DNA from: Thermasporomyces sp036564245 | GTDB lineage: Bacteria; Actinomycetota; Actinomycetes; Propionibacteriales; Actinopolymorphaceae | DNA length: 64,000 nt | Direction of reading: 5' to 3' | NCBI GenBank assembly: GCA_036564245.1 | Contig: DATCKU010000054.1 | Span: 143,613 to 207,612 of the forward strand | In this document: one piece after another, positions 61,510 to 64,000 of the stretch | How the letters are laid out: every line of letters starts with the position of its first letter | How positions within the stretch are numbered: position 1 is the first letter of the stretch | Notes under the pieces: model-generated | Seen by the model: only the letters and a program-made list of their open reading frames with translations | The model's database searches: none | Told to the model about the DNA's origin: nothing | Translations under genes and position numbers: made by a program

Positions 61510-62712
61510 GTGGACGAGAAGGCGAGAACGCGAGGGGTAGGCGACGTCGTGACCGGGCCGCTGGAAGGCGTACGGGTGCTGGAGTTGGCGAGCCTTGCGC
61601 CTGGACCGTTCGCTGCGATGATGCTCTCAGATCTCGGGTCTGAAGTGCTGCGGGTGGATCGAGTGCATCAAGGCGAACCGGTGTCGGCGCTGCCGTTCGC
61701 AGGGTCGGCGGCTGACCCGTTGGCTCGTGGCCGTCGGTCCGTTGCGATCGACCTCAAGCATCCGGACGGTGTGGGCACGCTGCTGCGGCTGGTCGAACGC
61801 GCTGACGTCCTGATCGAGGGCTTTCGGCCCGGTGTCTGCGAACGGCTCGGCATCGGACCGGCCGAGTGCCTTGCCCGCAACCAGCGGCTGATCTACGCCC
61901 GGGTGACCGGGTGGGGTCAGGACGGTCCGCTCGCACACACTGCCGGCCACGACATCGACTATCTCGCCGTCTCCGGCGTGCTTGGCGCGATCGGCCCGGC
62001 CGGTCAGCCGCCCGCTCAACCGGTCAACTTCGTCGGCGACTACGCCGGTGGCGGCATGCTCGCCGTCGTCGGAATCCTTGCTGCGCTGTACGAACGGTCG
62101 CGGTCGGGGCGCGGCCAAGTGGTCGACACGGCGATGGTCGACGGGTCGGCGCTGCTCTCCACGCATCTGCACGGTCTGCGTGCGGCCGGCGCATGGTCGG
62201 CGCCTCGTGGTGAGAACCTCCTCGATGGTGGTGCGCCGTTTTACCGGACGTACGAATGCGCTGACGGACGTTATGTGGCGGTAGGAGCGTTGGAGCCGCG
62301 GTTCTATGCGGAGCTGTTATCAGGGCTCGGCCTGGCTGAGGATCCTGAGCTTCCAGCGCAGTACGACCGCGACGGGTGGCCGGTGTTGCATCGCCGATTC
62401 GCCGAGGTCTTCCGAGGTCGTACCCGTGACGAATGGGTGCAGCGATTTGCCGACACGGATGCCTGCGTGGCACCGGTGCTGGATCCTGGCGAGGCACCCA
62501 CGCATCCGCACAACGCCAGCCGTGAAGCGTTCGTCGACGTCGCCGGTGTCACGCAGCCGGCACCTGCTCCACGGCTGTCGCGCACGCCCCTGCGGGTGCA
62601 GGGTCCGGCACCAGAGCCAGGAGCGCACACTCGTGAGGCGCTCTCCGACTGGGGCTTCGCCGAAGCTGAGATCGACATCCTGCTTCGATCCAAGGCTGTG
62701 GCGGCACGTTGA
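61510..62712 (+). CDS. CaiB/BaiF family CoA-transferase, alpha-methylacyl-CoA racemase-like
   Basis: A 400-residue family III CoA-transferase fold protein. The N-terminus GVRVLELASLAPGPFAAMML, the GRGRRSVAIDLKHP-like block (LARGRRSVAIDLKHPDG) and GRGQVVDTAMVDG define the family. His in TAGHDIDYLAVSG (about residue 147) and Asp in VGDYAGGGML (about 177) correspond to the racemase catalytic pair, so it more likely epimerises 2-methylacyl-CoAs than transfers CoA. GTG 61510 lies ten bases after a -10-like TAGGTT; GTG 61549 is the alternative start. An acyl-CoA dehydrogenase 5 kb upstream could act on related substrates. Confidence 0.85.
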   Translation: MDEKARTRGVGDVVTGPLEGVRVLELASLAPGPFAAMMLSDLGSEVLRVDRVHQGEPVSALPFAGSAADPLARGRRSVAIDLKHPDGVGTLLRLVERADVLIEGFRPGVCERLGIGPAECLARNQRLIYARVTGWGQDGPLAHTAGHDIDYLAVSGVLGAIGPAGQPPAQPVNFVGDYAGGGMLAVVGILAALYERSRSGRGQVVDTAMVDGSALLSTHLHGLRAAGAWSAPRGENLLDGGAPFYRTYECADGRYVAVGALEPRFYAELLSGLGLAEDPELPAQYDRDGWPVLHRRFAEVFRGRTRDEWVQRFADTDACVAPVLDPGEAPTHPHNASREAFVDVAGVTQPAPAPRLSRTPLRVQGPAPEPGAHTREALSDWGFAEAEIDILLRSKAVAAR

Positions 62713-62771
62713 ACTTGCTCGATCAGTGGCCCTGCCGTCTGTTGGCGTGTCTGGTAAGGGCCGCTGGCGTA

Positions 62772-63653
62772 TCACGCAGAGCGGAGTGTTCCGGTCCTTT
62801 CCAGTTCTTTGATCAGCTCGGGGAAGTTCATCTTCTGGATTCGGCTCACGCCTTCGTTAGTGGCGAGCTCGTGTCGGCACTCGGGGTGGCGGTGATAGAA
62901 GACCAACGCAATATAGGCGACGCCGGGGTTGACAGCGAGTCCTGACACCCCCAACAGGGTACTCCGGCGACGATAGGAGTGCAGCTGCGAGATCCGGTTT
63001 TCCTCAGGGTTTCCGGGTCGTGTCGACGGTTCCGATACGCTTAGTACGATCCTGGGTGCGCCACGAGCAGTGACCTGAATGTCGTTGACCCACTCCCAAG
63101 CAAAAAAGCAACACCCAAAGCGTGCCCAGTGATAGACACCTTCCGGGCTCAGGCCGATGCCAAGCGCCCTGCGCTTACGCGCGAGGGGACCCAACAGCGA
63201 CCAGGCGACTCCAGCTATCCCGATGACGGGAGCGACCTGCGCGAAGGCTCGGAGTAGAGAGTCGCGCCATGATCCGCTAGGCGGGATTGAACTCATTAAG
63301 AGAGGAAGTAGAAGAAGCGTCACGGAGATGCTCAGGCCTGCCAGCGTGACAAGTGCTGTGCCTGCTTTGAGGTTCGGAAGGAACGTGCAGTGGCGGTTGT
63401 TCGGCAGTTCGATCCGGAATGAGGCACCACTCCCGCGTTCGCTACTCATCCCGGTCGTGACAAATGCGCACACGCCAATGAGGCTCAGACTTGCTGCGAA
63501 CAAGAGCAACAAGAACGCAGCCGATGCGTTACCAGAGGTGAGCGGCAGGGTCGCAAGCAGCGTCATGCCGAGGAAATAGACGATCACGCTGATCAGGATG
63601 GGCCCACCTTGGTTGCGAAATCTGGTCCAGGCGTGGGGCCACGGCGTGTACAT
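62772..63653 (-). CDS. Membrane protein of unknown function (tandem copy 1)
   Basis: A 293-residue protein with about four membrane helices in two pairs (roughly residues 18-65 and 95-160). A soluble C-terminal part follows, with WARFGCCFFAWEWVNDIQV, like a PH/YcxB-type strand layout, and a conserved tail (YRRRSTLLGVSGLAVNPGVA, FYHRHPECRHELATNEG, IKELERTGTLRS). No family is recognised. ATG 63653 has AGGA just before it. An incomplete second copy lies directly upstream on the same strand, about 91% identical over the last 160 bp. Confidence 0.65.
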   Translation of the reverse strand: MYTPWPHAWTRFRNQGGPILISVIVYFLGMTLLATLPLTSGNASAAFLLLLFAASLSLIGVCAFVTTGMSSERGSGASFRIELPNNRHCTFLPNLKAGTALVTLAGLSISVTLLLLPLLMSSIPPSGSWRDSLLRAFAQVAPVIGIAGVAWSLLGPLARKRRALGIGLSPEGVYHWARFGCCFFAWEWVNDIQVTARGAPRIVLSVSEPSTRPGNPEENRISQLHSYRRRSTLLGVSGLAVNPGVAYIALVFYHRHPECRHELATNEGVSRIQKMNFPELIKELERTGTLRSA

Positions 63654-63890
63654 GGTTCCTGTCAGCCTCCGCACACTTCTAGGACTCACCCAGCAGTGGC
63701 TGCGACACTGGACTCAGATTCGGTGTCACTCCTGCGAGCGGAGTGTTCCGGTCTTTTCCAGCTCCTTGATCAGGTCGGGGAAGTCCAGCTTCTGGATTCG
63801 GGTCACGCCTTCGTTAGTGGCGAGCTCGTGTCTGCACTCGGGGTGGCGGTGATAGAAGACCAACGCGATGTAGGCCACGCCGGGGTTGAC
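62780..63890. repeat. Two direct ~160-bp repeats at the 3' ends of tandem paralogues
   Basis: The segments 62780-62935 and 63730-63890 share long identical runs (such as ACGCCTTCGTTAGTGGCGAG and GGGGTGGCGGTGATAGAAGA) with scattered differences. They are the 3' ends of the two paralogous genes, about 950 bp apart in direct orientation. Confidence 0.8.
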
Positions 63891-64000
63891 GGCGAGCTGG
63901 TTGACGCTCAACCTGGTTGACTTCCGGCGGTACGAGTGAAGCTGGGCAACCCAGTTCTCCTCCGGATCGGCTGGGTGGGAGTCAGGCTCGATGACGTCCA
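63726..64000 (-). CDS. Tandem paralogue of the unknown membrane protein (5' end outside window)
   Basis: This is the C-terminal part (about 91 codons visible) of a paralogue of the preceding gene. It ends AVNPGVAYIALVFYHRHPEC..., matching the neighbour through HELATNEGV, IQK and KTGTLRS, with substitutions clustered before the VNPG motif. The frame is open to the right edge, so the N-terminal half is not seen. The near-identity of the last 50 codons compared with the more divergent sequence before them suggests recent duplication or gene conversion. Confidence 0.75.
   Translation of the reverse strand, partial: DVIEPDSHPADPEENWVAQLHSYRRKSTRLSVNQLAVNPGVAYIALVFYHRHPECRHELATNEGVTRIQKLDFPDLIKELEKTGTLRSQE

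Overview
The window is high-GC DNA with GTG starts, ATGA/GTGA overlaps and many TCGTACG-type words. Its gene content is actinobacterial: a type VII (ESX) secretion locus with EccB, EccC, EccD, EccE and mycosin, a LexA-controlled imuA'-imuB-dnaE2 mutasome, an accessory ClpP pair, ClgR-like XRE, SARP-type LuxR and F420/LLM enzymes. A soil actinomycete, perhaps of the Propionibacteriales, is my best guess; the order is inference. No rRNA, tRNA, CRISPR array, intact insertion sequence or replication origin was recognised.

Layout. (1) 1-14.7 kb is a conjugation-like membrane locus in two facing blocks. The + block has a VirB4-like ATPase (cut by the left edge), a VirB6/TrbL-like membrane protein and a NERD-domain protein. 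The - block has a VirB8-like protein, a transglycosylase/M23 hydrolase, a tail-anchored protein and a proline-rich MinD-like ATPase. No relaxase or coupling protein is visible here. A small gene broken by an exact 23-bp tandem duplication and a DUF498 gene lie between the blocks; a deazaflavin-type oxidoreductase, an AAA ATPase and a zinc-ribbon membrane protein follow. (2) 14.9-15.9 kb is a MarR-GNAT fusion with its own palindromic operator. (3) 16-28.3 kb is the ESX locus, split into units on alternating strands: two WXG100 genes and eccB (-), eccE plus an unknown gene (+), eccD (-), eccC (+), mycP (-). (4) 28.5-32.3 kb holds an RsbW-DCC fusion, an atypical radical SAM protein with a small partner, and a PIG-L deacetylase. 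(5) 32.6-39.2 kb is imuA'-imuB-dnaE2 behind a perfect SOS box. (6) 39.4-48 kb holds larB-larC, a Tat-exported beta-propeller, a PRPP synthetase paralogue, an S51 peptidase, a sulfotransferase, an AAC(3)-like acetyltransferase and two GNATs. (7) 48-55.7 kb holds a TetR/P450 pair, a ClpP pair behind a ClgR-type box, a TetR/SnoaL pair, a ClgR/PopR-like regulator ending in Ala-Ala, a secernin and a Nudix hydrolase. (8) 55.8-62.7 kb holds acyl-CoA dehydrogenase, SnoaL-like, large LuxR, LLM and CaiB genes. (9) The right end has two tandem copies of an unknown membrane-protein gene, the second cut by the window.

The most unusual signals are in non-coding DNA. A family of intergenic repeats shares an AATGACCAYGTG box. 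Some copies carry a GTGCAC/CACGTG hairpin, others form 23-bp tandem arrays, and twice the box contains the stop codon of the gene before it. Separately, two sites 690 bp apart share the same TCTA-N6-TCTA-N10-TAGA layout.
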